DNA of 64,000 nucleotides, taken from positions 1-64,000 of the forward strand of contig NZ_JAAHTB010000014.1 in NCBI RefSeq assembly GCF_010692745.1, written 5' to 3'. Positions 35,718 to 45,999 of the stretch are shown one piece after another (within the stretch, counting starts at the first letter, position 1; each line of letters begins with the position of its first letter). The notes under the pieces were generated by a model. It had not been told where the DNA came from. It was given only the letters and a program-made list of their open reading frames with translations, and did not search any database. Source of the DNA: Methylobacterium sp. BTF04 (lineage in GTDB: Bacteria > Pseudomonadota > Alphaproteobacteria > Rhizobiales > Beijerinckiaceae). The position numbers and the translations under genes are program-made.

Positions 35718-38531
35718 ATGTTTCGTGCAAGCGTCTTGCCCCTTCTTACGCTTGCCAAATCCGTTACGATTGCCTTGCGGCCGCGGTCTCTCAGCCTGCT
35801 CGTCCTCTCCAGCGTTCTTCTGGCTGTGCTGATTGCTGTCTCCGCCGCAGCATTCATCGTCGATCTGCACGACCGCGCCATCGATGACAGCGAACGTAAC
35901 CTGATCAGTCTGTCCACGGTGCTCGCCGACCAGGCCGATCGGGCGCTGCAGGCGATCGAACTCGTTCAGGAGGCCGTCATCGAGGAAATTCGCCTCGCCG
36001 AGATCGTCGATGAGGAGCACTTCATCGCGCAAATCTCGACGTTGGCGATGCATCAGGCGCTCAAGGCCCGGACGAGCGCTTTGCCGCAGGTGAATGCGAT
36101 CACGCTGGTCGACCAGACCGGAAAACTGCGCAACTTCACCCGCTACTGGCCGATCCCCGATGTCAGCATCGCGGATCGCGACTACTTCAAAGCCATCGTG
36201 GCGGATCACGCCATGCAGCGGATCGTCAGCCAGCCCGTCGAAAATCGCGGCGATGGCACATGGACCATCTATATCGCCCGCAAGATTTCCGGCCCGGACG
36301 GTAAGTTTCTTGGTCTGGTACTCGGTGCCGTCGAGCTTCAATACTTCACGAAACTCTACCGGCAGATCGCGCCCGCACCGGACTACGTCATCTCGATGTT
36401 CCGCAACGATGGCGTGCTGCTGGTTCGGCATCCTCACCGGGACGGTACCATCGGGCGTGGCTTCCAGCGCGCTGGGGCCTCCCTCATCACCGCCAGGGGT
36501 GCATCCGGCGGCGTCTTGCGCAACGTCAGCCCCATCGACTCGCAGGATCGTCTGATTGCCGCGCGGTCACTCGCGAATTACCCGGCCATCCTGAGTGTGA
36601 GCCGCACCGCAGCGGCGAGCCTCGCGCAATGGTGGCGACAGGCAACGGTTCTCGGGGCGGCGGCTGTGTCGCTCGATCTCGGCCTCTTGGGTCTGGTCAT
36701 CCTCGGCGTCCGCCAGGCCCGAAGCCAGGAGGATCTGCTGCGCGCCAACACGGCACAAGCCGCGGCGGAAGAGCGTGAGCGGGGCGAACGCGACCTGCGG
36801 ACCCAGTATGCGCGATTCGGCATTGCCCTCAACAACATGACCCAAGGTCTGTGCCTGTTCGACGGTGACGACCGGCTCATCGTCATGAACGCCCGGTTCG
36901 TCGGGATGCATGCGATCCCCACCGCGTTGCATCGCAGGGGGACGGCGAGGGCGGACATCCGCGCGCATCTGGCGATCCAGGGCGGCGCCACCAGCGGCGC
37001 GTGGCCGTTCCATCTGCGCGAAGCCACCGACGCCGGCAGCCAATCCGAGGCGCTGGCCTCGTTCACCTGGGACCTGGCCGACGGCCGTGCCATCGGCGTC
37101 GTCTATGCGGAGATTCCGGGCGGGGGCTGGCTCTGCACCCACGAGGACGTCACCGACCGCGCCCGGAGCGAGGCACAGATCGTTCACATGGCGCGACACG
37201 ACGCACTGACGGGCCTCCCGAACCGGGCCTACCTGCGCGAGCGCATGGAGGCGGTGTTGGCGAGCCGACCACGGGGGCAGGGCGGCGCGGTGCTGTATCT
37301 CGATCTCGACGGCTTCAAGATGGTCAACGATACGTTCGGCCATCCGGCCGGCGATGAACTGCTCCGGCACGTCGCACACCGCCTGCACGTCGCCAAGCAC
37401 GATACCGATTTCGTGGCACGCCTCGGCGGCGACGAATTCGCCATCGTCCAATCCTGTCCGGATCAGCCGATGGCCGCGTCTGTCCTGGCTGCGCGGGTGG
37501 TCGAGATGCTCGAGGCTCCCTTCACCATTCAGGGCCAGGAAATCGTCATCGGCACCAGCATCGGCATCGCCACCGCCGAGCAGACCGGTGTCACGAGCGA
37601 TACGCTGCTGCGCCGGGCCGACGTCGCGCTCTATGAAGCCAAGGCTGCGGGCCGGGGCACCTGGCGCTTCTTCGACCTTGCCATGGATGCGGCGATCCAG
37701 CGTCGGCATCATCTCGCGCTCGACATGCGGTTTGCCCTGGCGGAGGGGCAGTTCGAACTGCATTACCAGCCCGTGGTCGAGACGCGGACGCACGCCTTGC
37801 GGGGGTTCGAGGCCCTGCTGCGCTGGCACCACCCCGAACACGGGCTCGTCAGCCCCGCCGAATTCATCCCTCTCGCGGAGGAGACGGGACTGATCAAGGC
37901 GATGGGCGCCTGGGCCCTGGCGAAGGCCTGTGCGGATGCCACCTGCTGGCCCGACCCGATCAAAGTCGCGGTCAATCTTTCGTCCGTGCAATTCGTCCGC
38001 GGCAACCTCGTCGACGAGGTGCAGCAGGCGCTCGCGGCGTCCGGCCTCGCGGCGAGCCGCCTCGAACTCGAGATCACCGAGTCCGTGCTTCTCCGAGACA
38101 ACGACGAGACCTTCGCGGTCCTGCATCAGCTGCGGGCCCTCGGCCTGCAGATCTCGATGGACGATTTCGGAACCGGCTATTCGAGCGTGAGCTACCTGCG
38201 CCGGTTTCCCTTCGACAAGCTCAAGATCGACCAATGCTTCATCCGCAACCTCGAGCGTGACGATGGAAGCATCGCCATCGTCCGGGCCATGATCGGGCTC
38301 GGCAAGGCGCTCGCCATGAACGTCATCGCGGAAGGCGTGGAGACGGTGGAGCAGGCCAGCATCCTGCAGGCGGAAGGCTGTGACGAGTTGCAGGGCTACC
38401 TGTTCAGCAAACCGCTGCCGCTGCTCGCCACCCCCGGCATCATCGAACGGCACGCCTTCGCCGCGGCGAAGGCGGACTGTGAAGGCGTGCCGGATCAGCC
38501 GCGGAGGCACGCCGTTCACAGGGCGGCGTGA
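35718..38531 (+). CDS. membrane-bound GGDEF-EAL cyclic-di-GMP protein
   Basis: 937 residues. One membrane helix at about 27-50, an extracytoplasmic sensor of roughly 260 residues resembling dCache/CHASE-type domains, a second helix at about 310-333, a PAS-like region at about 365-480, GGDEF at 570-574 and EAL at 698-700. Both catalytic signatures are intact (RLGGDEFAIV; GFEALLRW with DDFGTGYSS and the later ETVEQA region), so it could make or break cyclic-di-GMP; which prevails cannot be told. Ligand of the sensor unknown. Single gene, convergent with the thioredoxin-like gene downstream. Confidence 0.93.
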   Translation: MFRASVLPLLTLAKSVTIALRPRSLSLLVLSSVLLAVLIAVSAAAFIVDLHDRAIDDSERNLISLSTVLADQADRALQAIELVQEAVIEEIRLAEIVDEEHFIAQISTLAMHQALKARTSALPQVNAITLVDQTGKLRNFTRYWPIPDVSIADRDYFKAIVADHAMQRIVSQPVENRGDGTWTIYIARKISGPDGKFLGLVLGAVELQYFTKLYRQIAPAPDYVISMFRNDGVLLVRHPHRDGTIGRGFQRAGASLITARGASGGVLRNVSPIDSQDRLIAARSLANYPAILSVSRTAAASLAQWWRQATVLGAAAVSLDLGLLGLVILGVRQARSQEDLLRANTAQAAAEERERGERDLRTQYARFGIALNNMTQGLCLFDGDDRLIVMNARFVGMHAIPTALHRRGTARADIRAHLAIQGGATSGAWPFHLREATDAGSQSEALASFTWDLADGRAIGVVYAEIPGGGWLCTHEDVTDRARSEAQIVHMARHDALTGLPNRAYLRERMEAVLASRPRGQGGAVLYLDLDGFKMVNDTFGHPAGDELLRHVAHRLHVAKHDTDFVARLGGDEFAIVQSCPDQPMAASVLAARVVEMLEAPFTIQGQEIVIGTSIGIATAEQTGVTSDTLLRRADVALYEAKAAGRGTWRFFDLAMDAAIQRRHHLALDMRFALAEGQFELHYQPVVETRTHALRGFEALLRWHHPEHGLVSPAEFIPLAEETGLIKAMGAWALAKACADATCWPDPIKVAVNLSSVQFVRGNLVDEVQQALAASGLAASRLELEITESVLLRDNDETFAVLHQLRALGLQISMDDFGTGYSSVSYLRRFPFDKLKIDQCFIRNLERDDGSIAIVRAMIGLGKALAMNVIAEGVETVEQASILQAEGCDELQGYLFSKPLPLLATPGIIERHAFAAAKADCEGVPDQPRRHAVHRAA

Positions 38532-38555
38532 TCCGCCCGGCACAGGGGCAGCGCT

Positions 38556-39683
38556 CTATGCCGGCATGATCTGACAGACATCGCCAACGCAGACCACGGT
38601 GGGCGACGCTGCTGGGATCGCCTCCGCGGCGCCTTCGCACCGCACGATCAGATCGGCGATCCGCGCCAGCACAGCCGCCGCGTCGGCCTTCGTCGCCCAG
38701 TCCCGCGCCGATTGGGCGCGTGCGAGCGCTTCGCGCGTCCGACCCGAGGCGAGCAAGGCTTCCGCCAGGTTCTCCTTGATCTGGGCCATCGCGTAGGGCG
38801 GCGAGCTCTGTTGCGCCACGCTGTCCTCGGACTTCAGCAGGGCATCGACGGCGAGCCGCGCCAGGGTATCGTCGGAAAGGGGCGCATTCTCGCCAGCGCC
38901 GGCCCGGTAGGCCTTAAGCAGCGTCATGCCCACGACGAGATGCAGCCCGGGGGATTGGGGGGCGACGACCTCGATGAGGTGCCGCGCGTAGGCCTTGTGC
39001 CCCGCCTTGTCCACGGTGAACTGAAGCCCGAGCTTGTACAGCCCCCATGCGGCTTCGAGTTCGGGATGACACGCGAAGGTCTCATCGTAGGCGTCGATGG
39101 CGCCGGCCAAGTCGCCCGCGTTCCGGCAACGCTCGACGGCGGCATTCATCGCGGCGGCTTCCCGGACTTTTTGTGCGACGATCTCGTCACGATGGGCCTT
39201 CGCCCGGGCGGCGAGGTCCCAGGTGTCTTCGACGACGGCGTTGAGCGCGTCGTCGATCTCCATCGGATGCCCGATCCAGGCGATCCGGCCCGCCCGATCG
39301 ACGATGAACGCCGTGGGAATTCCCATCTGATAGGCGGCGCGACACCACGCGCGATGCATCCAGCCCCGACCACCCAGCTCATCGGGTGGCAGGTCGGTGG
39401 CGACCGTGTAGCCCAAGGCGTCGCCCCTCTCCTCGACGAAAGCCCTGACCTTCTCCGGGTCCGGCTCCATCACGGCGACACCGAGAATCCGCACCTGCGG
39501 ATAGGTGGCCTGCAGTGTCGTGAGGTGCGGAATACTGCGCAGGCAGGGGCCGCACCACGTGGCCCAGCACTCCACCACATAGACAGTGCCGGGTTCAAAT
39601 GCCGGGATGGGGGCGCCCTTCAGGAATCCCGAAACCCGGAGCGCGGGAGCGGGATCGCCGATCAACAATTCCGTCTGTGACAT
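38556..39683 (-). CDS. thioredoxin-like (TlpA/ResA-type) protein with helical repeat C-terminus
   Basis: 374 residues from ATG 39683 (MSQTELLIGDPAPAL). The N-terminal redoxin domain has WATWCGPC with C44 and C47 and a cis-proline in MGIPTAFIVD. Residues 170-350 look like TPR-type helical repeats. The C-terminus ends CVGDVCQIM with another cysteine pair. Unlike most TlpA proteins it has no signal peptide, so it should work in the cytoplasm. It is divergent from the TonB-dependent receptor gene, sharing a 370-base control region with a 15-base direct repeat. Confidence 0.78.
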   Translation of the reverse strand: MSQTELLIGDPAPALRVSGFLKGAPIPAFEPGTVYVVECWATWCGPCLRSIPHLTTLQATYPQVRILGVAVMEPDPEKVRAFVEERGDALGYTVATDLPPDELGGRGWMHRAWCRAAYQMGIPTAFIVDRAGRIAWIGHPMEIDDALNAVVEDTWDLAARAKAHRDEIVAQKVREAAAMNAAVERCRNAGDLAGAIDAYDETFACHPELEAAWGLYKLGLQFTVDKAGHKAYARHLIEVVAPQSPGLHLVVGMTLLKAYRAGAGENAPLSDDTLARLAVDALLKSEDSVAQQSSPPYAMAQIKENLAEALLASGRTREALARAQSARDWATKADAAAVLARIADLIVRCEGAAEAIPAASPTVVCVGDVCQIMPA

Positions 39684-39767
39684 GGGAAACAGGTACTCTT
39701 GAGTGGGTTTTCGCACCCGAAGATCAGCCCCTGATGCGGATGCGCAGGACAAAACATTGCGGGTAAC

Positions 39768-39820
39768 CCGTCTCGCTCGACGGATTTTGTTGCGTGCCGA
39801 GCGAACCGTCTCGCTCGACG
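39768..39820. repeat. 15-base direct repeat in the divergent promoter region of the receptor gene
   Basis: ccgtctcgctcgacg occurs at 39768-39782 and again at 39806-39820, 38 bases start to start, in the 39684-40052 gap between the divergent thioredoxin-like and receptor genes. Identical copies spaced at nearly four helical turns are typical of an operator. The rest of this gap holds no supported gene; 39880-39950 is relatively A+T-rich and probably contains the receptor promoter. Confidence 0.5.
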
Positions 39821-40052
39821 ATGTTGTGTAGCGAAATCGGAAAAGGGTCAGCGCGCACCCGTACCTGCGCTATGTGTTGAGTTACCATCAGAATCAGCCA
39901 ACACCCGAGCGTTGTGTGTAATCCATTGGCGTCACTGCACTTGTAGAAGGATGAGGAGCGCCGCAGCGACGCTGTTTTTTCGCGAGGGCCGCTGACGGTT
40001 TTTCGGCCTTGCCCCACAAACCGAGAAATAGAGTGCGAACGGGGTGTCGGTA

Positions 40053-42491
40053 ATGAAGAACGGTTCCAGCCATGCACGCAGGCTGCGCGTCGCCATGCTG
40101 TCGACGGCGGCTCTTGGGCTCGTGTTGGCTGGCCGCGTAACACCCGTCTTCGCGCAGGCCGTCCATACCTTCGAAGTGCCGCGCGGCGATCTCGCCACCG
40201 TCGTCACCCGCATCGCACGGACGGCTGGCACGCCGATCGCCTTTCCGGCCGGGCTCGCTTCGGGCCGGATGGCGGGACCGATCCAAGGCAGCATCTCCGT
40301 ACAGGGTGCCCTCGCGCAAGCATTGGCAGGGACGGGTCTGCAGGTTGCGCCCGGCCCGGCCGGCAGCCTCACCATCCGGGCCGCGACCGGGCCGTCCGCA
40401 GCGGCGGCCGGCGGCGATGTCGCGGCGATCGACGTGACCGACGAGGCCGCCGCAAACCGTTATGGCGATGTCGGCTTCCAGGCCGGCGATGTCGGCCTCG
40501 GTTCGCGTATCCCCAATGCGCCGGCCAAGGAAGTGCCGATCACCATCAACACGATCACCTCGAAAGTGCTCCAGTCGCAGGCCGTGACGACCGCGACCGA
40601 TGCGGTCCAGAACGTCTCAGGCGTCTCCATCGGCTCATCCTCCGGCGGCGCGACCGCTTTCACGATCCGTGGCTTTACGGTCAGCGATGTGACGGTGAAT
40701 GGGTTGGGCGCGACAGGGTTCGGCAATTCCGGATTCACGCAAATTCCGATCGACGAGGTCGAGCGCGTCGAAGTGCTGAAGGGGCCGACATCCATTCTCA
40801 CGGGTGCGACCACGCGCGGCGGCGGCATCAACATCACGACGAAGCGGCCCACCGATCGCGTGATCCAGGATGTCAGCGTTCGGTACGGCTCCTATGGCTA
40901 CAAGACGCTGGCGTTCGATTTCGGCGGTCCGCTCGCTGGAACCGAGGGGTTGACCTACCGGTTCAATTTGTCTGGCAACAAGGCGGACGAGAACTACGCC
41001 GGATATCGCGATGCTCGCGAGTATCTGATCGCGCCAAGCGTGCAATGGACAGACGGAAGCACCACGCTTCTGGCAGGCGTTCGCTACAGTGAGCAGAGTC
41101 GGAGTCCGATCCAGTATACATTCATTCCGCGGCTTGGGGCCGATCCGAACAATCCCATTATTCATATTCCGCGCGGCACGACACAGTTCAATCCGAATCT
41201 ACACTATCTCGATCAGACGATGGCGGTCTTCTCCGAGCAATCGCACGACTTCGGGGACATCCTTGGGATGAACCTCGTGTTCAATAACAAGATACGGTAT
41301 GAGACGTCAGCGAATGATATCAATTCGTTCGCTTGGCTGGGAAGTCGTGCTCCCAGAGATCCTGCGGGTAATTACAATGCTCGGCAAGTCAATTCAAAAT
41401 ACAGCTTCAACCGCCTTGTTGAACAATTTGATCTGACGGCAACGTATGACGCAGGTTTCGCGCGGCAAACGTCCAAGTTCAGCGTCGATTATAAAACTAT
41501 TGATCTCAGTCAATCAACGAACAATGCTCCAATTACCAGTATCAATCCGGTGCTCGGACTGCCACAGCAGGCGCTGTTTAGACCCGAAAATTCGATCGGT
41601 ACGGCCTATACCACGGTCAATGGAACGGGTTTGGGCTATCAATATCTTGAAAAATTCGACACTCTGGATAACCGGCTGCACATCCTCGGGCAGGTGCGCT
41701 ACGACGATTATCGCTACCGTAACGGTTCTGGCATTACCGGCAATGATCGTGCCTCGGTTGCCAAGCCTACGGGCATATCCTGGACGGCCGGAGGGGCTTT
41801 CGACGTAACCCCCTACTTCACTGCCTACGGCAACCGTTCGGCTGGCTTTCTTCCAACCTATTCGGTCAATAACCTGACCGGTCTAACCGCGGAGCCGGAG
41901 CAGCAGGATCTGTATGAGTACGGAGGGCGGTTCTTCCTGCTGGACAAAAAATTAACTCTAACCTTGTCCTATTTCGATCTGCGGGCGACAAACGTTTCAA
42001 TCTGTGACGCCATATTGGGGTGCAATTTTGTCCAAGTGGTGCCTGGTCAAAGTAGCAAAGGCGTCGAATTCGATATACAGGGCGAGATTTTCCCCGGCTT
42101 TAATATCATCGGCTCTTTCTCATCGACAAAAGTGAAATACGAAAGCCCGCTGTTTTCGCTTCCTTTCGCCGGCACTCCCCAATACACAGCTAGCCTCTGG
42201 GGCTCCTATACGATCCAGGATGGCCCGATGCATGGCCTGACCTTGGGATTTGGAGCACGCGGCAATTCGAACAGCCCCACTAACTATGGGGGCGACACGA
42301 GCGCCTTCAATGTCCCGGGCTACGTCACCGCCGATGCCATGATCGGATACGATTTCGATCGGTGGTCCTTGCAGTTCAAAATCAATAATATGATGAATAA
42401 ATATTACTATCAGCCCAGTTATTCCGCAAATTATATCGGAATTGGCCAAGGTAGAAACTTTCTATTTTCAGCGAAATACTCGTTCCAATAA
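40053..42491 (+). CDS. TonB-dependent siderophore-type outer membrane receptor with STN domain
   Basis: About 812 residues from ATG 40053; a GTG three codons earlier is possible. Signal peptide (MLSTAALGLVLAGRV, ending VFAQA), then an STN domain at about 36-105, a plausible TonB box (IDVTDEA), the plug (about 140-250; VLKGPTSILTG and GGGINITTKRP), and a 22-strand barrel ending in the terminal aromatic FLFSAKYSFQ. STN domains in the FecA/FpvA class signal to a FecR/FecI pair, but no such genes are in the window. Ligand not known; siderophore or another chelate is likely. Parts of the barrel (41,280-42,480) are more A+T-rich than neighbouring genes. Confidence 0.92.
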   Translation: MKNGSSHARRLRVAMLSTAALGLVLAGRVTPVFAQAVHTFEVPRGDLATVVTRIARTAGTPIAFPAGLASGRMAGPIQGSISVQGALAQALAGTGLQVAPGPAGSLTIRAATGPSAAAAGGDVAAIDVTDEAAANRYGDVGFQAGDVGLGSRIPNAPAKEVPITINTITSKVLQSQAVTTATDAVQNVSGVSIGSSSGGATAFTIRGFTVSDVTVNGLGATGFGNSGFTQIPIDEVERVEVLKGPTSILTGATTRGGGINITTKRPTDRVIQDVSVRYGSYGYKTLAFDFGGPLAGTEGLTYRFNLSGNKADENYAGYRDAREYLIAPSVQWTDGSTTLLAGVRYSEQSRSPIQYTFIPRLGADPNNPIIHIPRGTTQFNPNLHYLDQTMAVFSEQSHDFGDILGMNLVFNNKIRYETSANDINSFAWLGSRAPRDPAGNYNARQVNSKYSFNRLVEQFDLTATYDAGFARQTSKFSVDYKTIDLSQSTNNAPITSINPVLGLPQQALFRPENSIGTAYTTVNGTGLGYQYLEKFDTLDNRLHILGQVRYDDYRYRNGSGITGNDRASVAKPTGISWTAGGAFDVTPYFTAYGNRSAGFLPTYSVNNLTGLTAEPEQQDLYEYGGRFFLLDKKLTLTLSYFDLRATNVSICDAILGCNFVQVVPGQSSKGVEFDIQGEIFPGFNIIGSFSSTKVKYESPLFSLPFAGTPQYTASLWGSYTIQDGPMHGLTLGFGARGNSNSPTNYGGDTSAFNVPGYVTADAMIGYDFDRWSLQFKINNMMNKYYYQPSYSANYIGIGQGRNFLFSAKYSFQ

Positions 42492-42569
42492 AATAATTGA
42501 TGGTACATCTGCAAAATAGGCTCGTTTCGACGGTTATTATCTTATGCCGGCGGCAATCCGTATTCGGAC

Positions 42570-42597
42570 GACCTGATATCCTCTTAGAAGTCAGGTC
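42570..42597. promoter_or_regulatory. inverted repeat before the SbmA-like ABC gene
   Basis: A perfect 7-base inverted repeat, gacctga and tcaggtc, separated by 14 bases, ends 14 bases before the ATG at 42612. It may be a hairpin around the ribosome site or an operator. The region 42492-42569 between the receptor and this repeat is A+T-rich. Confidence 0.4.
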
Positions 42598-42611
42598 ATA
42601 AGGTCTTCGTA

Positions 42612-44735
42612 ATGAAAGTGCTGGGTGCTCTTCTTGCAAGCCTGGGATGTCTTCACGGTGCGCTGGGCTTAGCGGCCGGCTTCGGGCTTGAATTTGCCAT
42701 CGCGTTGTTCTGTGTGCTGGCCGGCATAGCCACGATGCGAGCCACGGATTTCCGGTTCGCGAAGGTCATCATCGTCTACTTCACCACCGAGGCGCTGGCC
42801 GGTGATCTGCTGGCCGTCGCCCAGAATCTGGAACTGGTTCCGGTCCAGCTGGAGATCAGGAAGCTGGCGGCGTTCGTCATCACCGTCTGCGTGTTCTCGA
42901 TCGCGACCTACGCCGTCACCTTCATTCCCATCATCCGCAAGATCTTCGCCATCGCCGACCGCTACTTCCTGAACAAGGCGCCGGTTCGGCTGCCCATCCT
43001 CGGTTCCGTGATCACGGAGGGCAGCATCGGCGCCGCTCTCCTTTGGCTCATCATCGCGATCCAGCAACTGGAGGTGCTCTGGCACGTCAACATCTCCTAT
43101 GCCACGGCGGCCATCTCGGATGCGCTGCAGAGCTATGATCAGGACAAGTTCTGGCACGCGCTGCTCATCCAGTTTCCGCTCTACATGGGCCCCTACATCG
43201 CGGCCTTCGTCGTCTCCGGAGTTCTCGGCAGCGTCCTCGGCATTCGTTGGCGCCGGACCCTCACCACCGATTACGAGCAGCGCTGGCTCTCCGCGCACAC
43301 CCACTACAAGATGATCGTCGCCGGTGTCGCGGTGGACAACCCGGATCAGCGGATTCAGGAGGACATCCCGCGCTTCATCGATGGAAGCCATGGCGGAAGG
43401 CTCGGGCTCTTCAAGTTCGTCACCGGCTTGATCCAGAACTTCAGCAGCCTGATCACCTTTGCGATCCTGCTCTGGATTCTGTCTGGAAACTTCAAGATCG
43501 GCGGCTACGAGATTCCCGGCCTCCTGCTCTGGGCGACCTTCCTCTATGCCGCGCTCACCACCGCTGCCACAGCACTGGTCGGGCGCTCGCTCGCGTCGCT
43601 CCTCTTCGCCAACCAGCATTACGAGGCGAACTTCCGCTTCGGTCTGGCGCGGCTTCGCGAATACAGCGAACAGGTCGCCCTCCTGGCGAGTGAGCCGGCG
43701 GAGCGGAAGACATTCAATGATCAGATGAACCTGATCGTCAAAAATCTCTACGCGATCATCATCAAGCAATCGATGTTGAGTGCCTTCACCCAGACCTTGT
43801 CGAACATCAACGCCTATCTACCCTATATCGTCCTCGGGGGCGCATACTTCACCCGGGAGGTGACACTCGGCACGATCATGCAGTCGATGGTGGCGTTCAG
43901 CGCCGTGAATGGCGCCCTGACCTACTTCACCTCGTACTACGTGGCGCTCGCGGATTTCGGGTCGTCGGTGAAGCGTCTCACGTCCTTCGATGAGGCCATC
44001 GCCATTGCCAGCAACGAGGCGATCTCAGGAAGCGTCCGCCAGTCCGCCGGCGGCACGATCGAGCTCAGGACAGCGTCTGTTCTGCTCCCGAACGGGGAGG
44101 CTTTGTCCGAGCCGCTCACCCTGACGCTGCGCCCCAACGAGGACCTCATCCTCACGGGGCCGTCGGGCTCCGGCAAGTCGACCCTGTTCCGGCTGATCGC
44201 GGGCGTGTGGCCCTACTGGTCCGGGACCCTCTGCAAGCCCGAGGCGTGCAATCTGCTGGTGCTTCCGCAAAAGCCCTACATTCCGACCGGATCGCTGCTG
44301 CAGGCGGTCTGCTATCCCGCATCCCCCGAGGTCTACGATCGCGCGGAGGTCGAGTCGGTGATGGCTGCCCTCGGCCTGGATGCGCTCATCCCAGACCTCG
44401 CTCTCGACGACAATTGGGCGCATCGCCTCTCCGGCGGCGAGCAGCAGCGGTTGGGTGTGGCGCGCGCGCTTCTGGCAAAACCGGCCTGGTTGTTCCTCGA
44501 CGAGGCCACCTCGGCCCAGGACAAGGCCAACGAGGACCGCATCTACCAGCTCCTGAAAGTGCGGCTGCCGAAGACGACCATCGTGTCGATCGCACACAAG
44601 GAGCGCCTGGTCAGTCGTCACGATCGTCATCTGCAGATCGAGAAGAACACCGCCGGCCGCTTCACGCTGCACGAAGCGCCGCGGGTCGGACGAACCCCGG
44701 ACTCAACACACCGAGCGGTCGAGACGCTCGCCTGA
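42612..44735 (+). CDS. SbmA/BacA/YddA-type ABC protein (fused membrane and ATPase domains)
   Basis: 707 residues. Six or more membrane helices; the block [20 protein letters not shown] and the [10 protein letters not shown] motif identify the SbmA/BacA-like (ABC type 2, YddA) superfamily. The C-terminal ATPase has Walker [10 protein letters not shown] near residue 516, [16 protein letters not shown] near 606 and Walker [11 protein letters not shown]. Relatives import peptides (SbmA/BacA) or cobalamin (BacA/Rv1819c). An extra N-terminal membrane region of about 110 residues precedes the usual core. It follows the TonB receptor by 120 bases, so a joint path across both membranes is plausible. 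Confidence 0.88.
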   Translation: MKVLGALLASLGCLHGALGLAAGFGLEFAIALFCVLAGIATMRATDFRFAKVIIVYFTTEALAGDLLAVAQNLELVPVQLEIRKLAAFVITVCVFSIATYAVTFIPIIRKIFAIADRYFLNKAPVRLPILGSVITEGSIGAALLWLIIAIQQLEVLWHVNISYATAAISDALQSYDQDKFWHALLIQFPLYMGPYIAAFVVSGVLGSVLGIRWRRTLTTDYEQRWLSAHTHYKMIVAGVAVDNPDQRIQEDIPRFIDGSHGGRLGLFKFVTGLIQNFSSLITFAILLWILSGNFKIGGYEIPGLLLWATFLYAALTTAATALVGRSLASLLFANQHYEANFRFGLARLREYSEQVALLASEPAERKTFNDQMNLIVKNLYAIIIKQSMLSAFTQTLSNINAYLPYIVLGGAYFTREVTLGTIMQSMVAFSAVNGALTYFTSYYVALADFGSSVKRLTSFDEAIAIASNEAISGSVRQSAGGTIELRTASVLLPNGEALSEPLTLTLRPNEDLILTGPSGSGKSTLFRLIAGVWPYWSGTLCKPEACNLLVLPQKPYIPTGSLLQAVCYPASPEVYDRAEVESVMAALGLDALIPDLALDDNWAHRLSGGEQQRLGVARALLAKPAWLFLDEATSAQDKANEDRIYQLLKVRLPKTTIVSIAHKERLVSRHDRHLQIEKNTAGRFTLHEAPRVGRTPDSTHRAVETLA

Positions 44736-44859
44736 CCAGTTTCCCGACGATGCGTCCGCGTCCTTCGGTCTGCATCGATCCCGATCCGCCGCCGGGCGCC
44801 GTCACGCGAACGCGCCGGCCCCCGAACCGCGCGCGCCGCGCAGAAGTGTCCGCCGTTCC

Positions 44860-45999
44860 ATGTCTTCCCGAAAGCCCTCGTCCGCCCCGCAGCGCCCGGC
44901 CGTGGACCGCGATTGGCTGACCCATGCCCTCGCCCTCATGGAGGCGGAGGGCGCACGCAGCGCCGACACGCATCTCCTGCGGGTTCCCCTCGGGGGATGG
45001 CCGGGAATCGACCTTTATGTGAAGGACGAATCCGCCCATCCCACCGGAAGCCTCAAGCATCGGCTCGCCCGGTCGCTGTTCCTCTACGGCCTGTGCAACG
45101 GCTGGATCGGCCCCGGCACCACCATCGTCGAAGCCTCGAGCGGCTCCACCGCGGTGTCGGAGGCATATTTCGCGGCGTTGCTCGACCTGCCTTTCGTCGC
45201 CGTGATGCCGGCGAGCACTGCCGCCGAGAAGGTGACGCAGATCGCCCGCTACGGCGGCCAAAGCCACTTCGTCGTGGATCCCGGTGCCGTCTACGCCGAG
45301 GCCGCGCGGATCGCGGCCGAGCGCGGCGGCCACTTCATGGATCAGTTCACCCATGCCGAGCGGGCCACCGACTGGCGCGGCAACAACAACATCGCCCAGT
45401 CGATCTTCGACCAGATGGCACGGGAGCGCTTTCCAATCCCATCCTGGATCGTCGTCGGCGCCGGCACCGGCGGGACCTCGGCGACCATCGGCCGTTTCAT
45501 CCGCTTTCGAGGCCATGCCACCCGCCTTTGCCTTGCCGATCCGGAGGCCTCCGTCTTCCACCGCCATTTGGCGGATGCGAACGTGACCGCGATCTGCGGG
45601 CCGGGCGCGCTGGTGGAGGGAATCGGTCGGCCCCGGCTCGAGCCCTCTTTCCTGCCGCAGCTCATCGACCATTGGGTCGCCGTACCCGACGCCGCGAGTC
45701 TCGGAGCCGCCCGCGCGCTCACAGCCGTGCTCGGCCGCTCCTGCGGCGGCTCGACCGGGGCGAACCTCGTCGCGGCCGCCCAGTTGATCGCCGAAATGGC
45801 GACACGCGGCGAGACCGGATCGGTGGTCACGCTCCTGTGCGATTCCGGCGAGCGGTATCGCAGCACGCATTTGAACGACGCCTGGACCAGCGCCCGCGGC
45901 CTCGACGTGCAGACCCCCATGCGGGCGATGGCGGCGTTCCTCGGGAGCGGAACGCCGCTCGACTCCGCGCCCCCGGTCGCCGGCCGGGTCCTCCCGTGA
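44860..45999 (+). CDS. PLP-dependent cysteine synthase-family enzyme (Cds1-like)
   Basis: 379 residues of fold type [17 protein letters not shown] carries the PLP lysine K66, [18 protein letters not shown] the substrate loop, and [14 protein letters not shown] the cofactor phosphate loop. The extended [20 protein letters not shown] pattern is that of the Cds1-like L-cysteine desulfhydrase group rather than CysK/CysM. The reaction is therefore either release of sulfide from cysteine or beta-replacement on a serine-type substrate. It overlaps the following YitT gene by 4 bases. Confidence 0.83.
   Translation: MSSRKPSSAPQRPAVDRDWLTHALALMEAEGARSADTHLLRVPLGGWPGIDLYVKDESAHPTGSLKHRLARSLFLYGLCNGWIGPGTTIVEASSGSTAVSEAYFAALLDLPFVAVMPASTAAEKVTQIARYGGQSHFVVDPGAVYAEAARIAAERGGHFMDQFTHAERATDWRGNNNIAQSIFDQMARERFPIPSWIVVGAGTGGTSATIGRFIRFRGHATRLCLADPEASVFHRHLADANVTAICGPGALVEGIGRPRLEPSFLPQLIDHWVAVPDAASLGAARALTAVLGRSCGGSTGANLVAAAQLIAEMATRGETGSVVTLLCDSGERYRSTHLNDAWTSARGLDVQTPMRAMAAFLGSGTPLDSAPPVAGRVLP

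Noticed and set aside
35718..38531. Degenerate (non-catalytic) GGDEF or EAL domain
   Set aside because: Both signatures are intact on reading the residues at 570-574 and 698-700, so no special claim is made.
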